Assembly: GCF_014779665.1 (NCBI RefSeq) | Contig: NZ_JACXYY010000003.1 | Span: 62,001 to 126,000, forward strand | DNA length: 64,000 nt | Direction: 5' to 3' | Origin: Nocardioides hwasunensis | Lineage (GTDB): Bacteria > Actinomycetota > Actinomycetes > Propionibacteriales > Nocardioidaceae | Shown: one piece after another, positions 56,198 to 64,000 of the stretch | Position numbering within the stretch: the stretch's first letter is position 1 | Layout: every line of letters starts with the position of its first letter | Position numbers and translations under genes: made by a program | Notes under the pieces: model-generated | Told to the model about the DNA's origin: nothing | The model's input: only the letters and a program-made list of their open reading frames with translations | Databases searched by the model: none

Positions 56198-57144
56198 CTA
56201 GGGAGTGGGCGGTGCGTCCATCTGCGCGGCTCGACTTCGCGCGGGAACGACGACCTGGAGGGCGTTGCGATCGACCTCGAACGTCGCCGGCGTGCTGGCG
56301 GCGATCTCGCCGTCCAGGTTGACCTCCATGGGCTCGTCGGTGACCACCCGGATCCGCCGACCGGTCACGTGATGGACCCGCTCGTGCTCGATCAGGTGAC
56401 CGCTGCGCAGGAGTCGGGCGACCGACACGTGGTCGCGCAACCGTCCCTGCTCCACGGCGTACACGTCGAGCAGGTGGTCGTCGATGGAGGCGTGGGGGCG
56501 ACGGTGAGCCCCCCGCCGTAGTGTCGCCCGTTGCCCACGGCCAGCTGCATCAGGTGGTCGAGCTCGAGGACGGTCCCGTCGTCGACCTCGAGCCGTGCGG
56601 AGAACGGCCGGTGCGAGCGGTACGCCGACAGCGTCGCCGCCGGGTAGGCGAACCGCCCGAGGCGTCGCTTCAGCGACGGCGTCAGACGGCGGGTCACGGC
56701 GACCGACAACCCGACCGAGGCGACGTTCACGTAGGCACGCCCGTCGACCCGGCCCAGGTCCACGTCGACGACCTTGCCGTCGACCAGGGTGGCGATCGCC
56801 AGGTCGAGGGCCGAGGGGATCTCGAGGGTGCGCGCGAAGTCGTTGGCGGTGCCCAGCGGCAGCACCCCGAGGGCGGTCCCCGTGGGAGCGACGAGGCCCG
56901 CGGCGCTCGCGACGGTGCCGTCGCCTCCGCCGACGACGAGCAGGTCCGGCTGGATGCTCATCGCGGCCCGGAGAGCCTCCATGAGCTGACGACCGCCCTC
57001 CACGGCGTGCACGGACACCTCGTCCGCGACCGGTCGCAGCGCGGACTCGAGCAGGGGGACGGCACGGGCCCCGGTGCGGGAGGCGGTGTTGACGACGACG
57101 GCGACCCGATCGGTGCGTGGGCGGCGCGGCAGCTGGAGTGGCAT
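56198..57144 (-). pseudogene. Diacylglycerol kinase family gene broken by a frameshift
   Basis: The 5' part (57144 to about 56494) encodes a DAGK-type lipid kinase: VAVVVNTASRTGARA, VVGGGDGTVASAAGLVAPTG, LGTANDFARTLEIP and VGNGRHYGGGLTVAP. Just after that point the frame shifts. The next frame, 56492 to 56198, continues the expected family sequence (DASIDDHLLDVYAVEQGRL and [20 protein letters not shown]). One base appears to be missing at about 56493-56494, beside a run of five G. With that base restored the product would be about 315 aa. Without it, translation ends in junk after residue 220. It may be a true pseudogene or a sequencing error; a paralogue is intact at 9009-9926. Confidence 0.85.
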
Positions 57145-57208
57145 TCGGTCGACGGTAGCCCGGAGGGTTGGGTGCACCTTGTGGGCGACCTGTGCCCCGG
57201 CTGTGCGG

Positions 57209-58183
57209 CTAGGTCGTGTCCGGTTCGGGTGGTGCCTCCACGCCCTCGGCCTCATCCCTGTCGGCCCACGCGAGGAGCGGCGCGATGTCGAAGGGGTGGG
57301 CGTCGATGTCGGCGTGCAGGTCGCCGATCGAGGCGAAGCGCTCGGGCATGGAGAAGATCGTGAAGTCGTCGGGCTCGCAGTCGTCGACCTCGTCCCAGCC
57401 GATCGGCGCGGAGACCCGGGCCTCGGGCACGCCGCGCACCGAGTAGGCGGCCGCGATCGTGTGGTCGCGTGCGTTCTGGTTGTAGTCGACGAACAGCTGC
57501 GCCGGGTCACGGTCCTTGCGCCACCACGCCGTGGTGACCTCGCCGCCGGCACGCCGCTCGACCTCGCGCGCGAACGCCAGCGCACCGCGGCGTACGTCCT
57601 GGAAGCCGTGGTCGGGCGGGATCCGGACATAGACGTGCAGACCGGTCCCGCCGCTGGTCTTGGGGAAGCCGACCGCACCGAGCTCGTCGAGCACGTCGTG
57701 GGCGACGTGGGCGACCCGCTGGACCGTCGCCCAGTCACACTCGGGGCCGGGATCGAGGTCGATCCGCCACTCGTCGGGCTTCTCGGTGTCGTGGCGACGG
57801 CTGTTCCACGGGTGGAACTCGACCGTCGACATCTGCACGGCCCAGATCACGCTCGCCAGCTCGCTCACGCACAGCTCGTCGGCCGTGCGCTTCCACCGCG
57901 GGAAGAACAGCTGCACGGTCTCGACCCACTCAGGGGCGCCCGCCGGCAGGCGCTTCTGGTGCACCTTGTCGCCGGCGAGCCCCTGGGGGAAGCGGTGCAG
58001 CATGCACGGCCGCTCGAACAGCGCGTTGACGATCCCGTCACCCACCGCGAGGTAGTACTCGACGAGGTCGAGCTTGGTCGCCCCCGACGCCTGGCGATCG
58101 GTCGGCGGGAAGTAGACCCGGTCGGGGTTGGTCACCTTGACGACGCGGTCGTCGACCTCGATCTCGATGAACGGCGACGCCAT
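57209..58183 (-). CDS. LigD-type DNA polymerase domain protein (AEP primase fold)
   Basis: A 324-aa protein matching the polymerase domain of LigD, used in non-homologous end joining. The catalytic Asp pair is in DEWRIDLDPGPECDW, and the His and nucleotide-binding segment is KTSGGTGLHVYVRIPP. It begins IEIEVDDRVVKVTNPDRVYFP, which is the LigD polymerase N-terminus. Neither ligase nor Ku is encoded in this window, so it is a separate polymerase of the Prim-PolC/LigD-like kind. It is 65 nt from the frameshifted gene and 22 nt downstream of the secreted-protein gene. Confidence 0.9.
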   Translation of the reverse strand: MASPFIEIEVDDRVVKVTNPDRVYFPPTDRQASGATKLDLVEYYLAVGDGIVNALFERPCMLHRFPQGLAGDKVHQKRLPAGAPEWVETVQLFFPRWKRTADELCVSELASVIWAVQMSTVEFHPWNSRRHDTEKPDEWRIDLDPGPECDWATVQRVAHVAHDVLDELGAVGFPKTSGGTGLHVYVRIPPDHGFQDVRRGALAFAREVERRAGGEVTTAWWRKDRDPAQLFVDYNQNARDHTIAAAYSVRGVPEARVSAPIGWDEVDDCEPDDFTIFSMPERFASIGDLHADIDAHPFDIAPLLAWADRDEAEGVEAPPEPDTT

Positions 58184-58205
58184 CCGAGGAGCCTAGCGGC
58201 GGTGG

Positions 58206-59369
58206 CTACTGCTCGGCACCGGCCTCGACGGGCACGCCGGCCTGGTCGGCCCCGGCCGCGTCGGCGCCGGCGGCCTTCTGGTCGGCCTTCCCGCCCGACT
58301 TCTGGTCGCTCTGGTCGCCGGCCTTCTGGTCAGCCTGCTGACCCGGCTTCTGGTCGCTCTGGTTCCCTTGGTCGCCTTGGTCACCCGGCTGCTCCTGCGG
58401 CACAGCGGGAGGAGCGACGGTCACGGTGACCGGCTCGGACCAGCCCTGGTCGGCGTACTGGCTCTCCGGACGCTGCCAGCGGAACTCCGTGGTCTGCTCG
58501 ACGGGCACGGCGATACGTGAGACGCCGTCCGGGTCGGCGAGCACGGGCGGCCCGACGGGTCGCCAAGCGCCACCGGGCGTTCGGGACTCGAGCACGAGCG
58601 GGTCACCGGTGAGTCGGCCGCCGGCGTCGGCGACGCGTCCGGTGAGGGCGACCTGCTCGCCCGCGGTGGCCTGCTGCTTCTGCGCGCCGGCGACGGTGGT
58701 GAGGCTGATGCCCTCGAAGTCGAGGGTCGAGCCACCTGCCCGGATCGCGTCGAGGTTGAACGGCCGGCCGTCGCAGCCGAACCCGGTGACCACGAATCCT
58801 CGACCGTCGCCGTTGCTGGCGGCGAACGCGGCCGGGGTGGCGCTGCCGGCGTCGGACACGGGAGCGCGGGAGGCGAGGTCGACGAGCTTCCAGTCGTAGG
58901 TCAGCGAGGCCGTGGAGACCTGCGACCACGAGCCCGCGGCGACGTCGACGTCGGACCGGCCGACCCACGCGGTGCCGGCCGGACTGGTCGAGGTGACGGT
59001 CACGATGTAGGAGACACCGCGGGCGCCGCCGGTCGCGGCGACGGAGAGCGACGAGTCGGCACCGGCCAGCGAGCCGAAGGTCGAGTAGGGACCGGAGGCG
59101 CTGCCCTGCCCCGCGGGCACGAGACCGAGCGAGCGGCGGCCCATGGGCGCTGCGTAGGGGCCAAGGTTGATCCGCGACTGCGCCGCCGCACCCTGACCGA
59201 ACACGTCGGAGCAGCTGACGTAGGTCATGAAGACGTCGGGATCGCCCGTGGTCGGACCGGACAGCGTCCGGGACCCGTCGGCATGGGCCGGGACGGCCAT
59301 CAGGCTCGTGCCCAGCGTGGATGCCAGCGTCGCCGCAGCGACGGCTGACAAGGTGGTGCGCAACCGCAT
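58206..59369 (-). CDS. Secreted protein with Gln/Asp/Lys-rich repetitive tail
   Basis: A 387-aa exported protein of unknown function. The Sec signal peptide is MRLRTTLSAVAAATLASTLG followed by the cleavage site AHA-D at about residue 30. The body (31-320) is beta-rich with Gly/Ser/Thr and contains one Cys pair (VSCSDV and GFGCDGR) and a probable Ig-like region (VALTGRVADAGGRLTGDPLVLES). The last 65 residues are repetitive, with several DQK and GDQ units, and likely disordered. The body has no sortase or cell-wall-binding motif that I recognise. The ATG at 59369 has GGAAG upstream. Confidence 0.8.
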   Translation of the reverse strand: MRLRTTLSAVAAATLASTLGTSLMAVPAHADGSRTLSGPTTGDPDVFMTYVSCSDVFGQGAAAQSRINLGPYAAPMGRRSLGLVPAGQGSASGPYSTFGSLAGADSSLSVAATGGARGVSYIVTVTSTSPAGTAWVGRSDVDVAAGSWSQVSTASLTYDWKLVDLASRAPVSDAGSATPAAFAASNGDGRGFVVTGFGCDGRPFNLDAIRAGGSTLDFEGISLTTVAGAQKQQATAGEQVALTGRVADAGGRLTGDPLVLESRTPGGAWRPVGPPVLADPDGVSRIAVPVEQTTEFRWQRPESQYADQGWSEPVTVTVAPPAVPQEQPGDQGDQGNQSDQKPGQQADQKAGDQSDQKSGGKADQKAAGADAAGADQAGVPVEAGAEQ

Positions 59370-59525
59370 TCTCTTCCTGCTCCCCGTGACACGTCACACC
59401 CCGTCGGTGCGATGAGCTGAGTCCATCATGCTTGGCTACACAAGGGTTGTGAACACATGACGCGCAGATGAAGGCGGAATGTTGCCTGCGCGTCGGATGT
59501 CCCCGCGACTGGTTACGTTGTCGCC

Positions 59526-60275
59526 ATGTCGCTGAGGGGTGCTGACTTCCCGCGCCATCCCGTGCGCCGGGTGGAGGCGAGGACGGGCCACGACCTGGTC
59601 TCCGACCACTACCCGGCATCGATCCCGGCGGTGGCGCAGCTGCTCGCCGCGGGCCTCGACCTCGAGCCCGGCGTCACCTTCCTCGTCGGCGAGAACGGTT
59701 CGGGCAAGTCGACGGTCGTCGAGGCGATCGCCACGGCGTTCGGCCTCTCCCCCGAGGGGGGCAGCACGCACTCCATGCACGCCACCCGACCCACGGAGTC
59801 GTCCCTCGGCGGTGCCCTTCAGCTGGTGCGGGGAGCCGGGGCGACCAAGTGGGGCTTCTTCCTCCGCGCGGAGACCATGCACGGGTGGTACTCCTACATC
59901 GAGGACCACCCGAAGACGTCAGGTGAGCCGGATCCGGAGTTCCACGCACTCAGCCACGGCGAGTCGTTCCTCGCCGTGCTGGAGTCACGGTTCACCGGCA
60001 AGGGATTCTTCTGCCTCGACGAGCCCGAGGCCGCGCTGTCGTTCTCCTCGACGCTCGGCCTGATCGCGGCCCTGCAGCGGGTCGTCGCCCGCGGCGGCCA
60101 GGTGCTCTGCGCCACCCACTCCCCCGTGCTGGCCGCGATGCCGGGTGCCCGGATCCTCGAGGCGGGTCCGTGGGGCCTGCGCGAGAGCGCGTGGGAGGAC
60201 CTCGACCTGGTCGACCACTGGCGTCGCTACCTCGCGGAGCCGTGGGCCTACCTCCGTCACCTGCGAGACGACTGA
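59526..60275 (+). CDS. AAA family ATPase (ABC/SMC-like, stand-alone)
   Basis: A 249-aa soluble ATPase with Walker A GENGSGKST (VGENGSGKSTVVEAIA near residue 55), the signature-like FHALSHGESFLAVL and Walker B GFFCLDEPEAALS, then the switch His in ATHSPVL. It lacks membrane segments and the coiled coil of SMC proteins. This is the small predicted ATPase group often called YhaN/AAA_23-like and related to RecF/OLD cores; its job is not known. The ATG at 59526 is preceded by 156 nt without a gene, and it converges on rsmB. Confidence 0.82.
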   Translation: MSLRGADFPRHPVRRVEARTGHDLVSDHYPASIPAVAQLLAAGLDLEPGVTFLVGENGSGKSTVVEAIATAFGLSPEGGSTHSMHATRPTESSLGGALQLVRGAGATKWGFFLRAETMHGWYSYIEDHPKTSGEPDPEFHALSHGESFLAVLESRFTGKGFFCLDEPEAALSFSSTLGLIAALQRVVARGGQVLCATHSPVLAAMPGARILEAGPWGLRESAWEDLDLVDHWRRYLAEPWAYLRHLRDD

Positions 60276-60289
60276 GCCCCGGGCGTTCC

Positions 60290-61621
60290 TCAGGCCAGCG
60301 CGCGGCGACGCAGGGTCGCGGCGAACATCGCGTCCGTGCCGTCACGGTGCGGCCAGAGCTGGAAGCGATCGACCTCCTCCACGTCGTCGCGACGGCCGAC
60401 CACGGCCTCGACGACCTGCACCGTCTCGGTGAGCACCGGCGAGCAGGTCGCGTAGACCACCACCCCACCCGGACGGACCGACTCGAGCGCCACGTCGAGG
60501 AGCACCTGCTGCAGCCCCACCAGCACCTCGACGTCCTCCGGCGTACGCCGCCAGCGCGACTCGGGGCGCCGGCGCAGGGCGCCCAGTCCCGAGCAGGGTG
60601 CGTCGACGAGCACGCGGTCGAAGGTGCCCGGGACCCAGGCGGGCCTGGTCCCGTCACCCGCCAGGACGTGGACCGCCTCCGGTGGCACCGCCCGGACCGC
60701 GGAGGCCACGAGCGCGGCCCGGTGCGGCTGCCGCTCGTGGGCGACCAGGGTCGCGCCGCGTCGGAAGGCCAACGAGGCCAGCAGCGCTGCCTTGCCGCCG
60801 GGACCGGCGCAGAGGTCCAGCCAGCGCTCGTCGCGACCCGCCAGAGGAGCGTCGGCCATCGCGAGGGCCACGAGCTGGGACCCCTCGTCCTGCACACCGG
60901 CACGCCCCTCGGCGACCGCCGCGATGTCACCGGGGTCGCCACCGTCGAGCACCACGCCGTAGGGCGAACGGCTGGTGCGGGTGCCGCCCGCGGCCTCGAG
61001 CTCCGCGACCTCTGCCAGCCCGGGCCGGGCGACCAGGGTCACGCGCGGTGGAGCGTTGTCGGCCGCGAGGAGCCGGCCGAGCTCGTCGTCGGACCCGAGG
61101 GCCTCGGCGAGCTCGTCGACCACCCAGCGGGGGTGCGACTCCGCGACGGCGAGGTGGTCTCGCAGATCGGTGTCCGGCGCGGGTGCCACCTGCTCGATCC
61201 ACGTGCCCCGGTCCTGACGGCTCACCTTGCGCAGGACCGCGTTGACCAGCCCCGCCGGTCCCCGGCCGACCGTGGCACGGACGAGGTCGACACTGGTCGA
61301 GATCGCGGCATGGTCGGGCACTCGCATGGCGAGCAGCTGGTGGACCCCGAGCCGCAGCACGTCGCGGACCTCGGGCTGCAGTCGCGGCTTGGTGAGGCAC
61401 GCGTCGATGATCGGGTCGTAGAGGCCGTGCATCCGGATCGCCCCGGACGCCAGCTCGGTCGCGAGACCGGCGTCGCGGCCCTCCAGCCGGTGCTTGCGCA
61501 GCACCTGCGGGAGGACCAGGTTGGCGTACGCCCCGTCGACCCGGACCGCGGTGAGCACCTCGAGTGCGGCGCGCCGCGGACGGTCCACCGGACGGCGGCC
61601 TGCCGGGGACCTGTCACTCAC
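60290..61621 (-). CDS. rsmB: 16S rRNA (cytosine(967)-C5)-methyltransferase
   Basis: A 443-aa RNA m5C methyltransferase. The N-terminal NusB-like domain covers about residues 1-150. The Rossmann domain has DLCAGPGGKAALLASLA for SAM, the catalytic Cys in DAPCSGLGALRRRPE, and the second Cys in VYATCSPVLTETVQVV. Two cysteines, PC and TC, are as expected. The GTG at 61621 overlaps the end of the upstream YjbR-like gene by 8 nt. It closes the def-fmt operon. Confidence 0.94.
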   Translation of the reverse strand: MSDRSPAGRRPVDRPRRAALEVLTAVRVDGAYANLVLPQVLRKHRLEGRDAGLATELASGAIRMHGLYDPIIDACLTKPRLQPEVRDVLRLGVHQLLAMRVPDHAAISTSVDLVRATVGRGPAGLVNAVLRKVSRQDRGTWIEQVAPAPDTDLRDHLAVAESHPRWVVDELAEALGSDDELGRLLAADNAPPRVTLVARPGLAEVAELEAAGGTRTSRSPYGVVLDGGDPGDIAAVAEGRAGVQDEGSQLVALAMADAPLAGRDERWLDLCAGPGGKAALLASLAFRRGATLVAHERQPHRAALVASAVRAVPPEAVHVLAGDGTRPAWVPGTFDRVLVDAPCSGLGALRRRPESRWRRTPEDVEVLVGLQQVLLDVALESVRPGGVVVYATCSPVLTETVQVVEAVVGRRDDVEEVDRFQLWPHRDGTDAMFAATLRRRALA

Positions 61622-62039
61622 CGAAGTGCTCCCGCACGAGCCTCTTCGGTGCCTTGGCGGCCCAGGCCTCGGTGAGGATCTCGGCGAGCTCGGCGCGGGT
61701 GATCTCTCCCAGCCGGGACTGCTGCACCAGGACTGCGCTGTGCCTCCTGAAGTGCTCGATGGTGAAGAACGGGTTGGTGTCGTCCTCGACGAGCGCGTGC
61801 TTCTCGACCTCGGTCGGCGTCGTGACCACCACGAGGTCCTCGTAGGGCTCCCCCGTCTCCGGGTCGATCGCGGTCGGGCCCGGTGCGCGGTAGAGCAGGA
61901 AGCCCTTGCCCTTCGCGCCGCGCGGCACCTTCCACGTCGGGCGGTCGCCCCAGGAGGTGCCGAGCTCGGTCTCGGGCAGCCCGGCGCAGATCTCGTCGAT
62001 GTCCTCGGGGCGCGCGGGTCGCTGGTCGTGGGTGCTCAC
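61614..62039 (-). CDS. MmcQ/YjbR family protein
   Basis: A 141-aa small protein of the MmcQ/YjbR fold. It begins [37 protein letters not shown] and contains [28 protein letters not shown]. Family members are called DNA-binding on weak grounds. The GTG at 62039 overlaps the fmt stop by 4 nt, and its end overlaps rsmB, so it is part of the fmt operon by coupling. A role in translation or nucleic-acid metabolism is guessed from position only. Confidence 0.85.
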   Translation of the reverse strand: MSTHDQRPARPEDIDEICAGLPETELGTSWGDRPTWKVPRGAKGKGFLLYRAPGPTAIDPETGEPYEDLVVVTTPTEVEKHALVEDDTNPFFTIEHFRRHSAVLVQQSRLGEITRAELAEILTEAWAAKAPKRLVREHFGE

Positions 62040-62968
62040 CCGTCCGAGCCTAGGCGCGCGCCGGACTCGAGACGCACGCCGCGGGCCCAGTCCGCGGCGG
62101 CCATCTCCTTCTTGCCGAACGGCTTGACCACACCCAGCTGCACGGCACCGGTGGCGGTGCCGACGAAGACGGCGTTCTTGGTGACCTCGAGGACGCCGGG
62201 CGCGAGCGCGTCACGCTCGACGAGGGTGAGGGGGCCGATCTTGATCCGCTCGCCCTCGAAGGTGCTCCAGGCACCGGGCGCCGGGTGGCACGCGCGGACC
62301 TGCCGATCCACGCCGACGGCCGGGTGCGTCCAGTCCACGCGAGCGTCGTCGACCAGGATCTTGGGGGCGAAGGAGACGCCGTCCGCCTCCTGCTCGCGCG
62401 CCTCCAGGCGGCCGTCCTCGATGCCGTCCAGGGTCTGCACGAGCAGCCCGGCGCCGCCGGTGGCGAGCCGGTCGAGCAGGTCGCCGGCCGTGTCGCTCGG
62501 CCGGATCCGCTCGGTCATCACGCCGAAGACCGGACCGGCGTCGAGCTCCTTGACGATGCGGAACGTGGTGGCCCCGGTCAGCTCGTCGCCGGCCCACAGG
62601 GCGTGCTGCACGGGCGCCGCGCCGCGCCACGCCGGCAGCACCGAGAAGTGCAGGTTGATCCATCCGTGCGGCACCATGTCGAGGGCCGACTGCGGGAGGA
62701 GGGCGCCGTACGCCACCACCGGGCAGGCGTCGGGGCTGAGACCTGCGAGCGCGGTCTGGAAGTCCGGGTCGCGGGGGTGCGCGGGCTTCAGCACCGGTAC
62801 GCCGAGGTCCTCGGCCCGCTGCGCCACCGGACTGGCCACCAGCCTGCGCCCGCGCCCGCTCGGGGCGTCGGGTCGCGTGACGACTCCCACCAGGTCGTGC
62901 CGACTGCTGGCGACGGCCTCGAGTGCGGGGAGCGCGACCTCCGGGGTGCCGGCGAAGACGACCCGCAT
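62036..62968 (-). CDS. fmt: Methionyl-tRNA formyltransferase
   Basis: A 310-aa enzyme that formylates initiator Met-tRNA. The N-terminal formyl-transferase fold has [16 protein letters not shown], and the catalytic region includes [22 protein letters not shown] and [17 protein letters not shown] (the conserved N-H-D set: Asn108-like, His110-like, Asp146-like). The C-terminal oligonucleotide-binding domain spans about residues 205-310. The ATG at 62968 shares a base with the def stop. The pairing def-fmt is usual, since Def removes the formyl group added by Fmt. Confidence 0.95.
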   Translation of the reverse strand: MRVVFAGTPEVALPALEAVASSRHDLVGVVTRPDAPSGRGRRLVASPVAQRAEDLGVPVLKPAHPRDPDFQTALAGLSPDACPVVAYGALLPQSALDMVPHGWINLHFSVLPAWRGAAPVQHALWAGDELTGATTFRIVKELDAGPVFGVMTERIRPSDTAGDLLDRLATGGAGLLVQTLDGIEDGRLEAREQEADGVSFAPKILVDDARVDWTHPAVGVDRQVRACHPAPGAWSTFEGERIKIGPLTLVERDALAPGVLEVTKNAVFVGTATGAVQLGVVKPFGKKEMAAADWARGVRLESGARLGSDG

Positions 62969-63513
62969 CAGCGACCGAGACCGAACGTCTGGTGCGGGCT
63001 GACCCGGACGGTGGGCTTCTCGACGCCGAACCACTCGGACTCGCGGATCTCCTTCATCGCGGCCTTGCGTGCGTCGGTGTCGAGCTTGTCGATGAAGAGG
63101 ATGCCGTCGAGGTGGTCGGTCTCGTGCTGCATCGCGCGAGCGAGCAGCTCGGAGGCCTCGAACCGCTGGGGCTCGCCGTGCATGTCGAAGCCGGTCGCGA
63201 CCACGGAGAGGGCGCGCAGGCAATCGTAGGTCAGCTCGGGCAGCGAGAGACACCCCTCGGCGCCGTCCTGGGTGTCGTCGGAGAGCTCCAGCGACGGGTT
63301 GACCAGGTGACCCACCTCGTCGTGCACGTTCCAGGTGAACACCCGCAGGCCGACCCCGATCTGTGGCGCCGCGAGTCCGGCTCCCGGGGCGGCGAGCATC
63401 GTGTCGGTGAGGTCCGTGACGAGCTGACGCAGCTCGCGGTCGAAGCTGTCGACCTCGATCGCACGCTGACGCAGCACGGGATCACCGAAGAGTCGGATGG
63501 GCTGGACGGCCAC
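62968..63513 (-). CDS. def: Peptide deformylase
   Basis: A 181-aa metallohydrolase removing the N-formyl group from new proteins. The three motifs are all present: [10 protein letters not shown] (motif 1), EGCLSLPEL (motif 2, Cys metal ligand) and [13 protein letters not shown] (motif 3, HExxH). The start is an ATG at 63513 with GGAGCTCCGTGGCC-like spacing upstream. It overlaps fmt by one base (TGATG). A palindromic repeat region separates it from priA. Confidence 0.96.
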   Translation of the reverse strand: MAVQPIRLFGDPVLRQRAIEVDSFDRELRQLVTDLTDTMLAAPGAGLAAPQIGVGLRVFTWNVHDEVGHLVNPSLELSDDTQDGAEGCLSLPELTYDCLRALSVVATGFDMHGEPQRFEASELLARAMQHETDHLDGILFIDKLDTDARKAAMKEIRESEWFGVEKPTVRVSPHQTFGLGR

Positions 63514-63580
63514 GGAGCTCCTTGAGGCTCGAGGACTGCGGGACTGGCGGAGCGACCAAGTCTAGGGAGGCGTCGGGAGG

Positions 63581-63678
63581 GACGTCATGGCGGTGGGCTG
63601 CCGGAGCCGCCGCGCGCCATGACGTCGTGTGTGTACGTCATGGTGGCTGGTCGCCGCAGCCGCCGGCCGCCATGACGT
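63581..63678. repeat. Two tandem palindromes between priA and def
   Basis: Copy 1 (63581-63626) has perfect 12-bp ends, GACGTCATGGCG and CGCCATGACGTC. Copy 2 (63635-63678) has ends ACGTCATGG and CCATGACGT with one mismatch further in. Both have a GGCTG/CAGCC-like inner stem (clearest in copy 2) and fold as long hairpins. They share the consensus and lie 54 bp apart in the 193-bp gap. Confidence 0.85.
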
Positions 63679-63706
63679 CGGCCTCCCAGACCCCCGGCAC
63701 ACGCGG

Positions 63707-64000
63707 TCAGAGGGTGAGGGGGTCGACCTGGATCCGCACCGGGTCGAGCTTGCGTGCCGACCGGAGGCGCTGCAGGTCGCCGAGAGCCGCGGACAGGGCC
63801 GGACCCCGAGTCCACGGGACCCGCAGGATCACCCGGTGCTCGTCGTCGACGGGCACCGGCCCGAGGACCTCGGCACCGTCGGGGAGGTCGAGGAGGTGCA
63901 GCACGTCGTCGAGCGCACCGAGGTCGCCGGTCACGGTGGCCAGACGCGCCGCAGGTGGCAGGTGGGCCTGGACCCGCTCCTCGATCTCGCGGCGGGCGAA
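63707..64000 (-). CDS. priA: Primosomal protein N' C-terminus (partial, 5' end off the window)
   Basis: The last 97 residues of a longer protein run to the window edge without a start codon. The visible end includes FARREIEERVQAHLPPAAR and VLGPVPVDDEHRVILRVPWTRGPALSAALG, ending IQVDPLTL. This resembles the C-terminal domain of actinobacterial PriA (replication restart helicase), which usually lies just upstream of def and fmt. The zinc and helicase motifs that would prove it are outside the window. The name is therefore an inference from position and C-terminal pattern. Confidence 0.7.
   Translation of the reverse strand, partial: FARREIEERVQAHLPPAARLATVTGDLGALDDVLHLLDLPDGAEVLGPVPVDDEHRVILRVPWTRGPALSAALGDLQRLRSARKLDPVRIQVDPLTL

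Noticed and set aside
63585..63815. 76-aa minus-strand frame downstream of priA
   Set aside because: It overlaps the priA 3' end and the palindromic repeats, is Arg/Gly/Pro-rich and lacks a ribosome-binding site.

Overview
The window is chromosomal DNA from a high-GC actinobacterium, most likely Nocardioides or a close relative in the Nocardioidaceae. Supporting signs are the strong GC bias with GTG/TTG starts, a complete Pup-proteasome locus with PafBC, the mycothiol ligase mshC in its usual neighbourhood (phosphomutase-like, DUF3090 and SCO1664 genes), TatA/TatC beside pafBC, and a priA-def-fmt-rsmB order typical of Actinobacteria. No tRNA, rRNA, CRISPR array, phage or transposase gene was found. 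Genes are packed tightly, mostly on the minus strand, with many 1-8 nt stop/start overlaps. No gene-free stretch exceeds about 300 bases.

Layout. 1-3471: part of the beta-lysine degradation pathway (kamD, kdd, and divergent kamA). 3495-4703: a single nuclease-like gene (AbiEi-type HTH plus DUF559) bounded by 77-bp imperfect inverted repeats, which is the most mobile-looking object in the window. 4757-11544: Lrp regulator, 5'-3' exonuclease, HelY-type helicase, lipid kinase, a hypothetical gene and tatC/tatA. 11618-23754: the proteasome and pupylation region (pafC, pafB, an FKBP lipoprotein, pafA, two small genes, prcA, prcB, pup, dop, a methyltransferase, small membrane genes, mpa/arc). 23853-27417: trmI, site-2 protease, RecB-like nuclease and a DUF2510 gene. 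27497-32084: dctA, an orphan TAXI-type binding lipoprotein and a two-component system, probably one dicarboxylate sensing and uptake unit. 32160-38105: a full peptide ABC transporter (dppABCDF), followed by a HAD phosphatase. 38974-42039: two cell-surface glycosylation genes of somewhat lower GC. 42142-50608: metH, a PAC2 gene, a palindromic repeat array, mshC and its conserved neighbours. 50661-54910: corA, an MFS gene, uppP, an aldo/keto reductase and a small gene. 55049-60275: DUF427, rpe, a frameshifted diacylglycerol-kinase-family gene, a LigD-type polymerase, a secreted protein with a Gln/Asp/Lys-rich tail, and an AAA ATPase. 60290-64000: rsmB, a YjbR-like gene, fmt, def and the 3' end of priA.

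How the genes work together. The proteasome locus supplies tag (pup), ligase (pafA), depupylase (dop), unfoldase (mpa) and core (prcA/prcB). The pafBC pair next to it is the known DNA-damage transcription activator. The priA-to-rsmB group links replication restart with translation initiation and peptide maturation. Intergenic regions carry four unrelated-looking families of palindromic or tandem repeats (near 19221, 46943, 54933 and 63581), in addition to the inverted repeats flanking the nuclease gene.
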